DNA from: JAIOSF01 sp047159865 | GTDB taxonomy: Bacteria; Campylobacterota; Campylobacteria; Campylobacterales; Arcobacteraceae | Length of the DNA stretch: 64,000 bases | Direction of reading: 5' to 3' | Assembly (NCBI RefSeq): GCF_047159865.1 | Contig: NZ_AP038804.1 | Span: 620,001 to 684,000, forward strand | Shown here: piece after piece, positions 41,816 to 51,078 of the stretch | Layout of the letters: every line of letters starts with the position of its first letter | How positions within the stretch are numbered: the stretch's first letter is position 1 | Translations under genes and position numbers: made by a program | Notes under the pieces: generated by a model | Told to the model about the DNA's origin: nothing | Database searches by the model: none | Seen by the model: the letters and a program-made list of their open reading frames with translations, nothing else

Positions 41816-42991
41816 CTATTTTTTTAATTTAGCTTGTTCTAATTCCCAGTATTCCATATCAAAGCTATCTGATAAACTGATACTTTCATAACCACCCAAT
41901 AGATCAGCTCTTAATACAGCTTGCATTGTGTGGTTATTTATATCTTCAATAATAGAAGCTTCTTTTTCTGTTTTACCAAAACTTAGTGTCCCATAATTTT
42001 TTACAACTGCCCAATTAGGACTAGGATTAATCATAATTTCATTTGATGTAAACTGGTTATAATATTCTAAATAATCTTCTTCAAAATTATCCAAAGAGTC
42101 TTGAATATTTTCATCTTCTATAATCAAAGGATTTCTTTTTGTTCTTATTATATGCTCAGGGGTTAATACACCTCTTGTTGCTAAATTTTGGATATTATTT
42201 TGTGAAGAATAGTGTAAAGCAAGTGGAGATTGATTGACTTTAATAACAACATCATATCCTTTCTCTTTTGAAAGAATAGCTTGTAACTTTTTTATATTTA
42301 GATTATTTTCAACGGAATATTCTTTGAGAACTAAAGGTGCGTTTTTATCTAAAAATTCTTCAGCTTTAGATACACCAAGAATCATTTTTTCATAAGATTT
42401 TTTGGAATCATTATCAAAAGTAAAAATACCATGATTATGTAAGATAATCCCTTCACAAGTTTCCCAATTTATATTTTGCAGTTCATTATAAATAGTTTGT
42501 GCTAAAATAAATCCTGGCATAACATACGGTATAACTAAATAATTTGGGTATATTTTATTGATGTAGTCGATTCCATTTTCACTATTTGAGATAGTTACAA
42601 CAGCATCACTATGAGTGTGGTCAACATATTTAAAGGGAATAATAGCATGAAGTATAGCTTCAACAGATGGATTAGGTGCTGATTTATCTAGCATAGCTTC
42701 TTTTTGTTGCGATACCATCTCACTATCGCTTAACTGTGGCAATGTTGCCATCTTTTTTAAAATTTCAAGTTTCACAGGAGCAAATCCCTCTGCTTCAATA
42801 GTTGCCAAATCCCAACCACTTCCTTTTACATAAAGTACCTCTTCACCATCAACAATACTTTTTACAGAGGTATTTCCTCCCCCATGAAGAACTAAAGAAG
42901 GATCTGAACCTAATAATCTAGATGTATATACTCTGTGTTCTAAATCATTTGTAAAAGAATTTGCAATATTATCATCATATAAGCTTTTCAT
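41816..42991 (-). CDS. Class II aldolase-domain protein (COG3347-like, dehydrogenase part missing)
   Basis: 391 residues. The start MKSLYDDNIANSFTNDLEHRVYTSRLLG and LHGGGNTSVK, LYVKGSGWDLATIE, APNPSVEAILHA, DHTHSDAVV (metal His pair) and LHNHGIFTF are the N-terminal half of the bifunctional rhamnulose-1-phosphate-aldolase/alcohol-dehydrogenase family. It stops at MEYWELEQAKLKK, just where the fused SDR domain usually begins. The metal-binding histidines are kept. It is the last gene of the purE-rluA operon, 9 bases after rluA. Substrate unknown. Confidence 0.75.
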   Translation of the reverse strand: MKSLYDDNIANSFTNDLEHRVYTSRLLGSDPSLVLHGGGNTSVKSIVDGEEVLYVKGSGWDLATIEAEGFAPVKLEILKKMATLPQLSDSEMVSQQKEAMLDKSAPNPSVEAILHAIIPFKYVDHTHSDAVVTISNSENGIDYINKIYPNYLVIPYVMPGFILAQTIYNELQNINWETCEGIILHNHGIFTFDNDSKKSYEKMILGVSKAEEFLDKNAPLVLKEYSVENNLNIKKLQAILSKEKGYDVVIKVNQSPLALHYSSQNNIQNLATRGVLTPEHIIRTKRNPLIIEDENIQDSLDNFEEDYLEYYNQFTSNEIMINPSPNWAVVKNYGTLSFGKTEKEASIIEDINNHTMQAVLRADLLGGYESISLSDSFDMEYWELEQAKLKK

Positions 42992-43000
42992 AAATAATTC

Positions 43001-43738
43001 CTAAAATCCAAAGTGAAAAAATTCTTTTGGTTCTTTTGCTTGAAATTCATATCCCAATATTCTTGTAACTTTACTATGTAACATCACTCTTGAAACTTGA
43101 TTTGATGGCTTTCCATATTGCAAATCACCAATAATTGGCATACCAGCATACTGCAAATGTACTCTGATTTGATGTGTTCTTCCATTTTCAATAATAATTT
43201 TTATTTTACTCTTTTTTCCCTCTACCATATACGGATAAACTGTCGTTTTGGCAGGTTTTCCATGAAGTTCATCAATTCTACTTCGGGCAGTCTTCCCTTT
43301 GATAGTAGAAATTGGTAAATCTATAATCTCTTCTTCTACAATTTTGCCATCAACAATAGCTACATATTCTTTGTAAACTTTATTATTTTTAAACTCATTA
43401 ATAGCTTTTTTTCTAAAATCTTCATTTTTAGCAAGTAACATTACTCCACTTGTTTCTTTATCCAATCTATTTAATAAAACAGCTTGAGGGAATTTTTTTT
43501 CTACCTCTTGCGAATTTAAATGTGCTGGTTTATCAACAACTAAAATATCGTCATCTTCAAAAATAACTCTTGCATTTGCAATATCTTTTACTTTAAATAC
43601 TGTATCCTCTTTCATTTCACCACGAGCTACTTGAATTTTTTTACCCATAACAGTTACTACACCTTTATCGATAAGCTCTTTCGCCTTTCCATTTGAGATA
43701 CCCTCTTGAAATGCTAATAATTTATATGCTTTTTCCAT
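43001..43738 (-). CDS. RluA-family pseudouridine synthase
   Basis: 245 residues. A short N-terminal S4-like RNA-binding region (ISNGKAKELIDKGVVTVMGKKI) is followed by the catalytic core LLNRLDKETSGVMLLAK (catalytic Asp93) and NGRTHQIRVHLQYAG. It isomerises uridine in rRNA or tRNA; the exact site cannot be read. Two bases separate it from waaA. Confidence 0.92.
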   Translation of the reverse strand: MEKAYKLLAFQEGISNGKAKELIDKGVVTVMGKKIQVARGEMKEDTVFKVKDIANARVIFEDDDILVVDKPAHLNSQEVEKKFPQAVLLNRLDKETSGVMLLAKNEDFRKKAINEFKNNKVYKEYVAIVDGKIVEEEIIDLPISTIKGKTARSRIDELHGKPAKTTVYPYMVEGKKSKIKIIIENGRTHQIRVHLQYAGMPIIGDLQYGKPSNQVSRVMLHSKVTRILGYEFQAKEPKEFFHFGF

Positions 43739-43740
43739 AA

Positions 43741-44886
43741 TTATATATCCTTTATATATTTGAGTATAGGTTCAACAGTTCCCTCTTGCCCTAAACTTGT
43801 TTGTTTTAAATTTTTTATATCATCTAAGTATATTTTTAATTCATCATTTTTAACTAAATAGTAGTTATTGACACATTCAAAAAGTGACTTTTGATTGAAA
43901 ATCGTTTCACCACTTATTACAACTGTATTAAAAAAAGCTGGTTCTATAGGATTGTGTCCACCTGCTGTTTTTATAAAGCCACCACCTAAAATAACAACAT
44001 CACTTATCGCATAAATATTAATAAGTTCCCCCATAACATCTGCAACAATAATGTCACTTTCAAAATTTTTCTGTTCAGAATACTTATGAAATGTCACATT
44101 ACTATCTTGGTATTTATTTTTCACTAGATCAAAAACTTCTTCAAATCTTTCTGGATGTCTTGGAACCAACAAAAGTTTTCCTTGTTTTTTATTCCAGGCG
44201 TTTAATATCAACTCTTCTTCTGTTTTATGGGTACTACCAGCAGTTATTATAGTTGCATTTGGTTTAGTTAATACTTTTGAAACTTTTGGTAAACTGGCCA
44301 GTTTTATATTTCCAATTACTTCAATATTTTTTGCTCCTAAATCTTCAAGTCTTTTTTTGTCGGTTAGACTTTGTGCAAAAATTTTATCCACATATTTAAA
44401 TAATTGTTTATAAAAGAAGCTATATTTTTTATACTTTTTATATGATTTATCATTTATTCTGGCATTTATCAAAACAGTTTTTGTTCCATTTTTAAAAGCT
44501 GAATAAAATAACATCAACCATAATTCTGCTTCCATTACTAATAAAACTTTTTGTTTTGTTACCCAAAAAGGTAAAAATATTTCAAAGGGTAAATAGCGAA
44601 CACTATCAACCATTTGAGAACCTTGTTCATATCCAGTATTTGTTATAACTGACAAATTGATATCATTTTTATTCAATTTATCAAAAATTGGTTTTAATGC
44701 TTTTGTTTCACCCATAGAACAACTGTGAAACCAAATTTTGTCTGTTTGAAATTTAGGATTGTTTCTTAAAAAAAATTTTGCAGGAATAACTTGTGAATAT
44801 TTTTTACTTCGTTTTTTATAAAGTAAATAAGGTATGGCAAGAAAATATAAAATTAACGCCAATAGATAATAAAAAATATTAAACAT
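43741..44886 (-). CDS. waaA: 3-deoxy-D-manno-octulosonic acid (KDO) transferase
   Basis: 381 residues. An N-terminal membrane helix (FYYLLALILYFLAIPYLLYKKR) then WFHSCSMGETKALKPI (the conserved H-x-x-S-x-G-E motif), LLVPRHPERFEEV, GGGFIKTAGGHNPIEPA and the C-terminal half of the GT30 GT-B fold. It adds KDO to lipid A precursor. Confidence 0.93.
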   Translation of the reverse strand: MFNIFYYLLALILYFLAIPYLLYKKRSKKYSQVIPAKFFLRNNPKFQTDKIWFHSCSMGETKALKPIFDKLNKNDINLSVITNTGYEQGSQMVDSVRYLPFEIFLPFWVTKQKVLLVMEAELWLMLFYSAFKNGTKTVLINARINDKSYKKYKKYSFFYKQLFKYVDKIFAQSLTDKKRLEDLGAKNIEVIGNIKLASLPKVSKVLTKPNATIITAGSTHKTEEELILNAWNKKQGKLLLVPRHPERFEEVFDLVKNKYQDSNVTFHKYSEQKNFESDIIVADVMGELINIYAISDVVILGGGFIKTAGGHNPIEPAFFNTVVISGETIFNQKSLFECVNNYYLVKNDELKIYLDDIKNLKQTSLGQEGTVEPILKYIKDI

Positions 44887-44910
44887 TATTATTATCTATT
44901 TGTTATATAA

Positions 44911-45627
44911 TTAAACAGCTGGCTCGTTCTCTTTATAGATAATTCTACCACAATGAGGACAAGTCATAATTTCATTTGAAAGTGTAAATTCACTATAAAA
45001 TCTGTCATTTAATTTCATATTACACCCATAACATGCTTGTTTTTTAACAGGAACCACTGCGCTTTCATGAGCCCATCTTTTTATTTTTTCATAAAAAGAA
45101 AGAACTTTTGAATCAACTGTTGATACTAGTACAGATTTTTCTTCATATATAGAGTTTTTCTCTTTTTCTAACTCTGCAATATTTTTATCAATTGCTTCTT
45201 TTAGTTCTTTAACAGAGTCTTCTTCTGTTAATAATTCAGCTTTTAAAACTTCTAGTTCTTCAGTTTTTGTTTGGGCTAATGAATCTAGTCTTGCAATCTC
45301 TTCATTTGCAAAATCAACTTGCTCTTTTGCAATCTCTTCTTCAAGTTGTAAAGCTTTTACTTCTTTTTCATTTTTTGCTAATTTGTGTTTACCAGCAATC
45401 TCTGCAAGTTTATCTGAGAGTTCTTTTAAATGAAGATCATTTTTGATTCTTTTATTTTTAGTGTCATCAATGATTACATAAAGCTTATCTACATCTTCTG
45501 TTAACTTTGTAACTACTTGAGTAAATGACTTTAATTTCTCTTCTTCATTCTTGATTTTTGGATCAAAATTTACAATATCTTTATCAAATGTCGATAATTT
45601 TACTAATTGTTCTAAGTGTTTATTCAA
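44911..45627 (-). CDS. Zinc-ribbon C4 coiled-coil protein (DUF164/CT398-like)
   Basis: 238 residues: a long helical coiled coil (about 1-190) with heptads rich in Lys/Glu, then a C4 zinc ribbon (CYGCNMKL...MTCPHCGRIIY). It starts with TTG at 45627 behind AAGGAA six bases upstream. This family in Campylobacterota and Chlamydia has been linked to protein secretion or flagellar function, but the role here is not established. Confidence 0.85.
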   Translation of the reverse strand: MNKHLEQLVKLSTFDKDIVNFDPKIKNEEEKLKSFTQVVTKLTEDVDKLYVIIDDTKNKRIKNDLHLKELSDKLAEIAGKHKLAKNEKEVKALQLEEEIAKEQVDFANEEIARLDSLAQTKTEELEVLKAELLTEEDSVKELKEAIDKNIAELEKEKNSIYEEKSVLVSTVDSKVLSFYEKIKRWAHESAVVPVKKQACYGCNMKLNDRFYSEFTLSNEIMTCPHCGRIIYKENEPAV

Positions 45628-45637
45628 TCTGTTTTCC

Positions 45638-46372
45638 TTATATATACTTAAATGGATTGTGTGATTTTAGCATTATAGCTTTTTTCCCATTAGTTTTCAA
45701 ATACTTTTTAAGAAGCATATCCAATAATGCTATAAAATGTATCTCACTTTCATAATGTCCTATATCAATCAAACAAATGTCTCTAGCTTTTGCTTCCATC
45801 GCTTCGTGATATTTTATATCACCTGTCAAAAAACAATCGGTAGTAATTTGAGGTAACAAAGACATACCAGAACCAGTTGTTAATGAAACATTGTTAATAT
45901 TCTTTTTTTTATTTACAATTTTTAAAGTTTTTAGATTTAATTTATCTTTTAGAAGTTTAGTGAAACTCTCAAAGGATAAATTGATATCTGCTTTTAAAAT
46001 AAAATCTTCATCTTTTTGAAAATTCAATCCTAAAATCTCTCTACCTACATAACTATTCAAATGTGTTTTATCGATATTTGTATGCATAGAGATTAGTGAT
46101 ATATCTTTTTTAATAAGTTTTTTTAAAATTTTCGTACTATAGCTATCATTATTTACTGTTTTTAAAGCAGTAAAGATAAGAGGATGATGTGTAATAATTA
46201 AGCTGTTCTTTTTCACTTTTCTTAGCATATCTAAATCTAAATCTAATGAGATATAAATATTATCAAATTCATCATTCATATTTCCAACTATTAAACCACT
46301 ATTATCCCATTTTTCCTGAAGTCCAAATGGTGATATAGAATCTAAATAGTTATAAATATCTCTTATTTTCAT
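45638..46372 (-). CDS. Nif3-like dinuclear metal-centre protein
   Basis: 244 residues. Metal-binding motifs SLIITHHPLIF (two His), ISMHTNIDKTHLN and DIGHYESEIHFI correspond to the family. GTP cyclohydrolase I type 2 is one name for relatives, but their reaction is not settled. Located between glyQ and the zinc-ribbon gene, an arrangement I associate with Campylobacterota. Confidence 0.88.
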   Translation of the reverse strand: MKIRDIYNYLDSISPFGLQEKWDNSGLIVGNMNDEFDNIYISLDLDLDMLRKVKKNSLIITHHPLIFTALKTVNNDSYSTKILKKLIKKDISLISMHTNIDKTHLNSYVGREILGLNFQKDEDFILKADINLSFESFTKLLKDKLNLKTLKIVNKKKNINNVSLTTGSGMSLLPQITTDCFLTGDIKYHEAMEAKARDICLIDIGHYESEIHFIALLDMLLKKYLKTNGKKAIMLKSHNPFKYI

Positions 46373-46378
46373 CGTTTA

Positions 46379-47272
46379 CTAGTACCCTAATCTTTTTAAT
46401 CTTTCCGGCTCTTGATCTTTATACATTTTCGCACAACCTAAAGATAGTTCTCTTACTTTTAAAATGTAATTTTGTCTACTAGTTACGCTAATAGCTTTTC
46501 TTGCATCAAGAGTATTAAAAGCATGTGAAGCTAACATACATTGATCGTAAGCAGCTAAAGGAAGTTGAGCTTCTAAACATTTTTGACACTCTTCATAGAA
46601 CTCGTCAAAATGTCTAAATAACATCTCCGTATTTGCTATTTCAAAGTTATATTTACTAAATTCGATTTCACTTTCCATATGGATATCTTTGTATGTAGTA
46701 ACTCCATATTCATTTTCATTCCAAACGATATCAAAAATAGTGTCTACACCTTGAAGGTACATTGCAAGTCTTTCTGTTCCATAAGTAATCTCAACAGCAA
46801 CAGGATCACAAGCGATACCACCTACTTGTTGAAAATATGTAAACTGAGTTACTTCCATACCATCAAGCCATACTTCCCAACCAAGACCCCAAGCACCAAG
46901 TGTTGGAGATTCCCAGTTGTCTTCTACAAAACGAATGTCATGCTTTGATAAATCGAGTCCCAGATACTCTAAAGATTTAAGATATAAATCTTGAATATTT
47001 TCTGGACTAGGTTTGATTAAAGCCTGAAATTGATAATAAGACCCTAATCTATTTGGATTTTCACCATATCTTCCATCTGTTGGTCTTCTACTTGGTGCAA
47101 CATACGCTACAGACCAAGGTTTGCTATCTAAACTTCGTAAAAGCGTTGCTGGATGAAATGTACCAGCCCCAGCAGGTATATCATAAGGTTGTAAAATATT
47201 ACAACCTTGTTCTGCCCAGTATTGTTGCAGTTTTAATAACAGTTGCGAAAATGTTATGTTCGTTTTTTTCAT
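46379..47272 (-). CDS. glyQ: Glycyl-tRNA synthetase alpha subunit
   Basis: 297 residues, start FSQLLLKLQQYWAEQGCNILQPYD, GAGTFHPATLLRSL, VAPSRRPTDGRYGENPNR, WEVWLDGMEVTQFTYFQQ: class II aminoacyl-tRNA synthetase motifs of the alpha2-beta2 GlyRS. glyS (beta) is elsewhere. Confidence 0.97.
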   Translation of the reverse strand: MKKTNITFSQLLLKLQQYWAEQGCNILQPYDIPAGAGTFHPATLLRSLDSKPWSVAYVAPSRRPTDGRYGENPNRLGSYYQFQALIKPSPENIQDLYLKSLEYLGLDLSKHDIRFVEDNWESPTLGAWGLGWEVWLDGMEVTQFTYFQQVGGIACDPVAVEITYGTERLAMYLQGVDTIFDIVWNENEYGVTTYKDIHMESEIEFSKYNFEIANTEMLFRHFDEFYEECQKCLEAQLPLAAYDQCMLASHAFNTLDARKAISVTSRQNYILKVRELSLGCAKMYKDQEPERLKRLGY

Positions 47273-47274
47273 AA

Positions 47275-47769
47275 TTAAATTATTACTTCAATCTCTTTAG
47301 AGTCAGTAGCAACTGCTTTCTCTTTTACAATTCTATCTTCTAATAATTTAACAGCTAATTCTTTATTGTTAATTCCCATAATTTGCATCGCTAAATAAGC
47401 AGCATTTACAGCACCAGCTTTTCCTAACGCAACAGTTGCAACAGGCATACCTGACGGCATTTGAACTGTAGAAAGCATAGCATCCATACCATCCATTGCT
47501 CCACCTTTCATAGGTACACCAATAACTGGCTTTGTAGTTCCAGCAGCTAAAGCTCCAGCAAGATGTGCAGCCATACCAGCAGCAGCAATAAATACTTTTG
47601 CACCTTTAATTTCAGCTTCTTTAATATACTTTTTTGTTCTATCAGGTGATCTATGCGCTGATGAAATAATTAGTTCGTATTGTACATTAAATTTTTCTAA
47701 TGTATCTGCACAGTTTTTCATAATCTCATAATCTGATTTACTTCCCATTATAATTGAAACAAAATCCAT
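47275..47769 (-). CDS. purE: N5-carboxyaminoimidazole ribonucleotide mutase
   Basis: 164 residues. SIIMGSKSDYEIMKNCADTL and SAHRSPDRTKKYI, then AAAGMAAHLAGALAAGTTKPVIGVP are the class I PurE signatures, including the active-site Ser and His in SxxSAHRxP. First gene of the seven-gene minus-strand operon down to the aldolase. Confidence 0.97.
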   Translation of the reverse strand: MDFVSIIMGSKSDYEIMKNCADTLEKFNVQYELIISSAHRSPDRTKKYIKEAEIKGAKVFIAAAGMAAHLAGALAAGTTKPVIGVPMKGGAMDGMDAMLSTVQMPSGMPVATVALGKAGAVNAAYLAMQIMGINNKELAVKLLEDRIVKEKAVATDSKEIEVII

Positions 47770-47901
47770 AATAATCCTTTTATTCTTAAGTATGTGATTA
47801 TAACAAATAGAAACTTAAACAGAATTATACAAATCAATCTATTTTTCCTTAAATCCATCTGAATTCATTAATAACTTTAATTAATTTAAGTAAAAAAAGA
47901 T

Positions 47902-47907
47902 TATACT
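47902..47907 (+). promoter_or_regulatory. Candidate -10 box of petABC
   Basis: TATACT 39 bases upstream of the petA ATG in an AT-rich region; a clear -35 is not seen, which limits confidence. Confidence 0.4.
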
Positions 47908-47945
47908 AATGTGATTTAAAATCTATATCTAAAAAGGAAAAAATA

Positions 47946-48449
47946 ATGTCTAGCAAAACAAATAGACGAGATTTTCTTGGTATGTCATTTGCAGCTGTAG
48001 CTGCAGTTGGAGGAGCAGCATCGCTTGTTGGTATGAAACAAGCATGGGATCCGCTTCCATCTGTATTAGCAGCAGGGTTTACAACTATAGACCTAGCAGC
48101 AATTGATTTAGTTCCAGGAAAACCTCAAACATTTACATGGAGAGGGAAACCTATTTTTGTTCTTGAAAAAACAGCAGAGATGGAAAAATTTGACGGTGAT
48201 TTAGTTATAGGAGATAAAAGATACACAATTTCAATTGGACTTTGTACACACTTAGGGTGTATTCCAGCATGGAAAAAAGACAAATGGAAATGTGCATGTC
48301 ACGGTGGTGAGTTTAATCCAAATGGTGAACAAATATTTGGACCACCACCAAAACCACTTAATATTCCTCCATTTAGTGTTAATGGTACAGTGCTTACTCT
48401 TGGTGAGTCTGGACCTGAATCTAAAGCTATGATGACAGCTCGAGCATAA
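47946..48449 (+). CDS. petA: Ubiquinol-cytochrome c reductase Rieske iron-sulfur subunit
   Basis: 167 residues. N-terminal Tat-type signal anchor (SSKTNRRDFLGMSFAAVAAVGG). Rieske boxes: CTHLGC (Cys100, His102, Cys105) and CACHGG (Cys116, Cys118, His119); ligands are expected to be Cys100, His102, Cys116 and His119, with a Cys105-Cys118 disulfide. It delivers electrons from quinol to cytochrome c1. AAAAAGGAAA precedes the ATG. Confidence 0.96.
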   Translation: MSSKTNRRDFLGMSFAAVAAVGGAASLVGMKQAWDPLPSVLAAGFTTIDLAAIDLVPGKPQTFTWRGKPIFVLEKTAEMEKFDGDLVIGDKRYTISIGLCTHLGCIPAWKKDKWKCACHGGEFNPNGEQIFGPPPKPLNIPPFSVNGTVLTLGESGPESKAMMTARA

Positions 48450-48458
48450 GGATAAACT

Positions 48459-49709
48459 ATGGCAGAAATTAAAGAATCGTTTTTTAGCGCAGAAGGTCTT
48501 GAAAAAAGACTAAATGGGAAAAAATTCTGGAAAGTAATGATGACAGAATATTGGATTCCAAAAGATATTAACTTCTTATGGGCAATGGGTGTAGTTTTAG
48601 CTACTACTTTTGCAATTTTAATTATTAGTGGGATTTTCCTATTAATGTACTACAAACCAGATACAGCTTTAGCATTTGATAGTGTAAACTATACAATTAT
48701 GCAAGATGTTGCTTATGGTTGGTTATTTAGACATATGCATGGTGTTGCAGCTTCGGTTGTATTCTTAATCATATATATTCATATGTTTACAGGTATCTAC
48801 TATGGTTCATATAAAAAAGGTAGAGAGATGATCTGGCTTTCTGGTATGTTATTATTTGTAACATTCAGTGCAGAAGGTTTTTCTGGATATATGTTACCAT
48901 GGGGACAAATGTCTTACTGGGCGGCTGCTGTTATTACTAACTTATTTGCTGGTGGATCTTTAGAAGCTTGGGGACTTGTTGAATGGATTAGAGGTGGATT
49001 TGCTGTTAATGATGCAACACTTACTAGATTTTTCATGTTACATGTTTTCTTATTACCATTAGTAATTATTAAACTTATCGTGATTCACTTTTATACTTTA
49101 AGAATTCCACATGTAAATAACCAATCTTCTGAAGATATTGATTATGATGCTGAGGCTGAAAAATATTTAGCTGGAAATAAAAAAGAATCTAAAGTTATTC
49201 CATTTTGGCCAGTATTCTTATCAAAAGATTTTGCTGTACTTGGATTGTTTTTAATATTCTATTTTTACTTAGTGTTCTTTAACTATAACTTTGCAATGGA
49301 CCCAGTTAACTTTGACCCTGCAAACCCTATGAAAACACCAGCACATATTTATCCTGAGTGGTATTTCTTATGGTCTTATGAAACATTAAGAGGACCTTTC
49401 TTTGATATGTTTGGTTTAAAAGCTGGAGATATTGGACTAATGATTTTTGGATTTGCACAAGCTGCATTCTTAATTATTCCATTTATTGATAGAGATCCAG
49501 ATATTTTACCAGCACATAAAAGACCTAGATTCTTTATTTGGTTCTGGATTATGATTATAGATTTATTAGTACTTACTGTTTATGGTAAATTACCTCCAAC
49601 AGGTGCAAATGCATGGGTAGGTTTCTATGCAACAGCAGTATTCTTATTACTATTCGCATCAATGCCTTTTGTTACTAAAGCAGATGCAAAAGCAAGAGGA
49701 GCATTATAA
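48459..49709 (+). CDS. petB: Cytochrome b of the bc1 complex
   Basis: 416 residues. Four-helix core with heme-binding histidines (WLFRHMHGVAASVVF and RFFMLHVFLLPLVI) and the PEWY quinol-oxidation motif in HIYPEWYFLWSYE. Additional C-terminal helices complete the full-length cytochrome b fold. The ten bases before the ATG contain a GGATAA ribosome site. Confidence 0.96.
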   Translation: MAEIKESFFSAEGLEKRLNGKKFWKVMMTEYWIPKDINFLWAMGVVLATTFAILIISGIFLLMYYKPDTALAFDSVNYTIMQDVAYGWLFRHMHGVAASVVFLIIYIHMFTGIYYGSYKKGREMIWLSGMLLFVTFSAEGFSGYMLPWGQMSYWAAAVITNLFAGGSLEAWGLVEWIRGGFAVNDATLTRFFMLHVFLLPLVIIKLIVIHFYTLRIPHVNNQSSEDIDYDAEAEKYLAGNKKESKVIPFWPVFLSKDFAVLGLFLIFYFYLVFFNYNFAMDPVNFDPANPMKTPAHIYPEWYFLWSYETLRGPFFDMFGLKAGDIGLMIFGFAQAAFLIIPFIDRDPDILPAHKRPRFFIWFWIMIIDLLVLTVYGKLPPTGANAWVGFYATAVFLLLFASMPFVTKADAKARGAL

Positions 49710-50581
49710 TGAGAGAGATTAAAATATTAGCAATCGTTGTATTTTTTACAGGATTATTATATTGGGGTGTTGAGCCATTTGCTCACACTAAATTACATCC
49801 ACATGTAGAAGCACCTGATTATACATTTAAAGATGTAGATGGATTAAATGGATTAACAGGTGATGCAACGAAAGGTGCAGAATCTGTTGCTTCTAACTGT
49901 ACAGCGTGTCATAGTATCACAGCAGTTGGTTTTCCTCCTGTAATGGATGATGCTACAAGTGCTGCATCTTATGGTGTAGTTCCACCAGATTTAAGTACTG
50001 CTGGTAAAATTTATAATGCTGATTATTTAGCTGCATTTATTAAAGACCCTGCAACAGCAGCAAAAACATCTCATAAATTTGAAGATGGTGCTTCACATCC
50101 TATGCCTGCATATAATTGGATGGAACCACAAGAGATTGCAGATATCGTTGCTTACTTACAATCAATTGCTCCAAAAGAGATGACTAGTAAAGAAGTATAT
50201 ACTGATGCTTGTCAAAGATGTCATAGTATTAAATATGGTGATTTTTATGGTGGTTCAATGGCTGCAAAAACTCCAGATGAAAATATTAAATCTTACATGG
50301 GTGTAATCCCTCCAGATTTATCTCAAATGATTCGAAGTAGAAGCGAAGGTTATTTACATGAATTTATCAATAACCCTCAAAAACATTTAGAAGGTACAGC
50401 AATGCCTAGAGTTGGTTTAACTTTAGAATCTGAGGATAAAGTAATTGATTACTTAACAGAAGTTGGTGATAGTAAAAAAGAGCAAAGAGAATCTTTAGGT
50501 GGACCATTCTTAGGTTATCTTGTGATTTTTGCAATATTTGCTTGGTTATGGAAAGCTAAAATCTGGCGACAAGTTCACTAA
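49709..50581 (+). CDS. petC: Di-heme cytochrome c1 of the bc1 complex
   Basis: 290 residues with two heme sites: Cys64-Cys67-His68 (CTACH) and Cys168-Cys171-His172 (CQRCH), each followed by a c-domain with PMPAYNWM and GTAMPRVG for Met ligation. A C-terminal helix (LGYLVIFAIFAWLWKAKIWRQ) anchors it. The two-heme form is characteristic of Campylobacterota bc complexes rather than the mono-heme c1. Overlaps the petB stop by TAATG. Confidence 0.95.
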   Translation: MREIKILAIVVFFTGLLYWGVEPFAHTKLHPHVEAPDYTFKDVDGLNGLTGDATKGAESVASNCTACHSITAVGFPPVMDDATSAASYGVVPPDLSTAGKIYNADYLAAFIKDPATAAKTSHKFEDGASHPMPAYNWMEPQEIADIVAYLQSIAPKEMTSKEVYTDACQRCHSIKYGDFYGGSMAAKTPDENIKSYMGVIPPDLSQMIRSRSEGYLHEFINNPQKHLEGTAMPRVGLTLESEDKVIDYLTEVGDSKKEQRESLGGPFLGYLVIFAIFAWLWKAKIWRQVH

Positions 50582-50592
50582 AAAGGAAGATG

Positions 50593-50988
50593 ATGAAATT
50601 TACAAAAATTTTAATAGCTGGTTTATTAAGTGTGACATTTGCAAATGCAAATGATACACTTTCAAACTCTATGACTATTATGCAAAAAGGTATTGAACAA
50701 GTTCAATTTGGATTCATTAACAATAATGAACAAATGGTAAGAGAAGGTCTTAAAGCTATCAAAAAAGGAAACGCAATGTTTTCTGATAGTGCTGTGATTA
50801 AAAAAGCTCTTCCATCAAATAAAAAGCACATGGTAAATGTTGCTGAAAATGCTTCAAAAAGAATTGCAGCAGATGCAACTATTATTGAATTAAATTTAGA
50901 TGACAAGGCATATACAAAAGCTGCAGAGGGTTACTCTGATATGTTAAATGCATGTTCTAGATGTCATAGCATAGTTAGAAGCTGGTAA
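50593..50988 (+). CDS. Cytochrome c-prime-like secreted protein
   Basis: 131 residues: signal peptide (MKFTKILIAGLLSVTFANAN) then a four-helix-type sequence with a heme-binding CSRCHS at the C-terminus (about residues 121-126), as in class II cytochromes. AAGGAA precedes the second of two adjacent ATGs. It lies 8 bases downstream of petC and probably shares its transcript; a gas-binding or electron-carrier role in the bc complex environment is inferred. Confidence 0.8.
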   Translation: MKFTKILIAGLLSVTFANANDTLSNSMTIMQKGIEQVQFGFINNNEQMVREGLKAIKKGNAMFSDSAVIKKALPSNKKHMVNVAENASKRIAADATIIELNLDDKAYTKAAEGYSDMLNACSRCHSIVRSW

Positions 50989-51027
50989 TTTACCAACTTT
51001 TAATTTTATTCTATAAAATAGTGGAAC

Positions 51028-51060
51028 AAGGGGAGGAACAATGTTCTTCCCCTTTTTTTA
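51028..51060 (+). terminator. Intrinsic terminator after the pet operon
   Basis: AAGGGGAGGAACA / TGTTCTTCCCCTT, one G-T wobble pair, with a following T-run. Confidence 0.88.
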
Positions 51061-51078
51061 TAAAAGAAAAGGAAAATA

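Noticed and set aside
38891..42991. lsrK, ABM and the class II aldolase as one AI-2 catabolic operon
   Set aside because: The glycosyltransferase on the opposite strand lies between them and the aldolase is tightly linked to rluA and waaA, so it belongs to the other operon.
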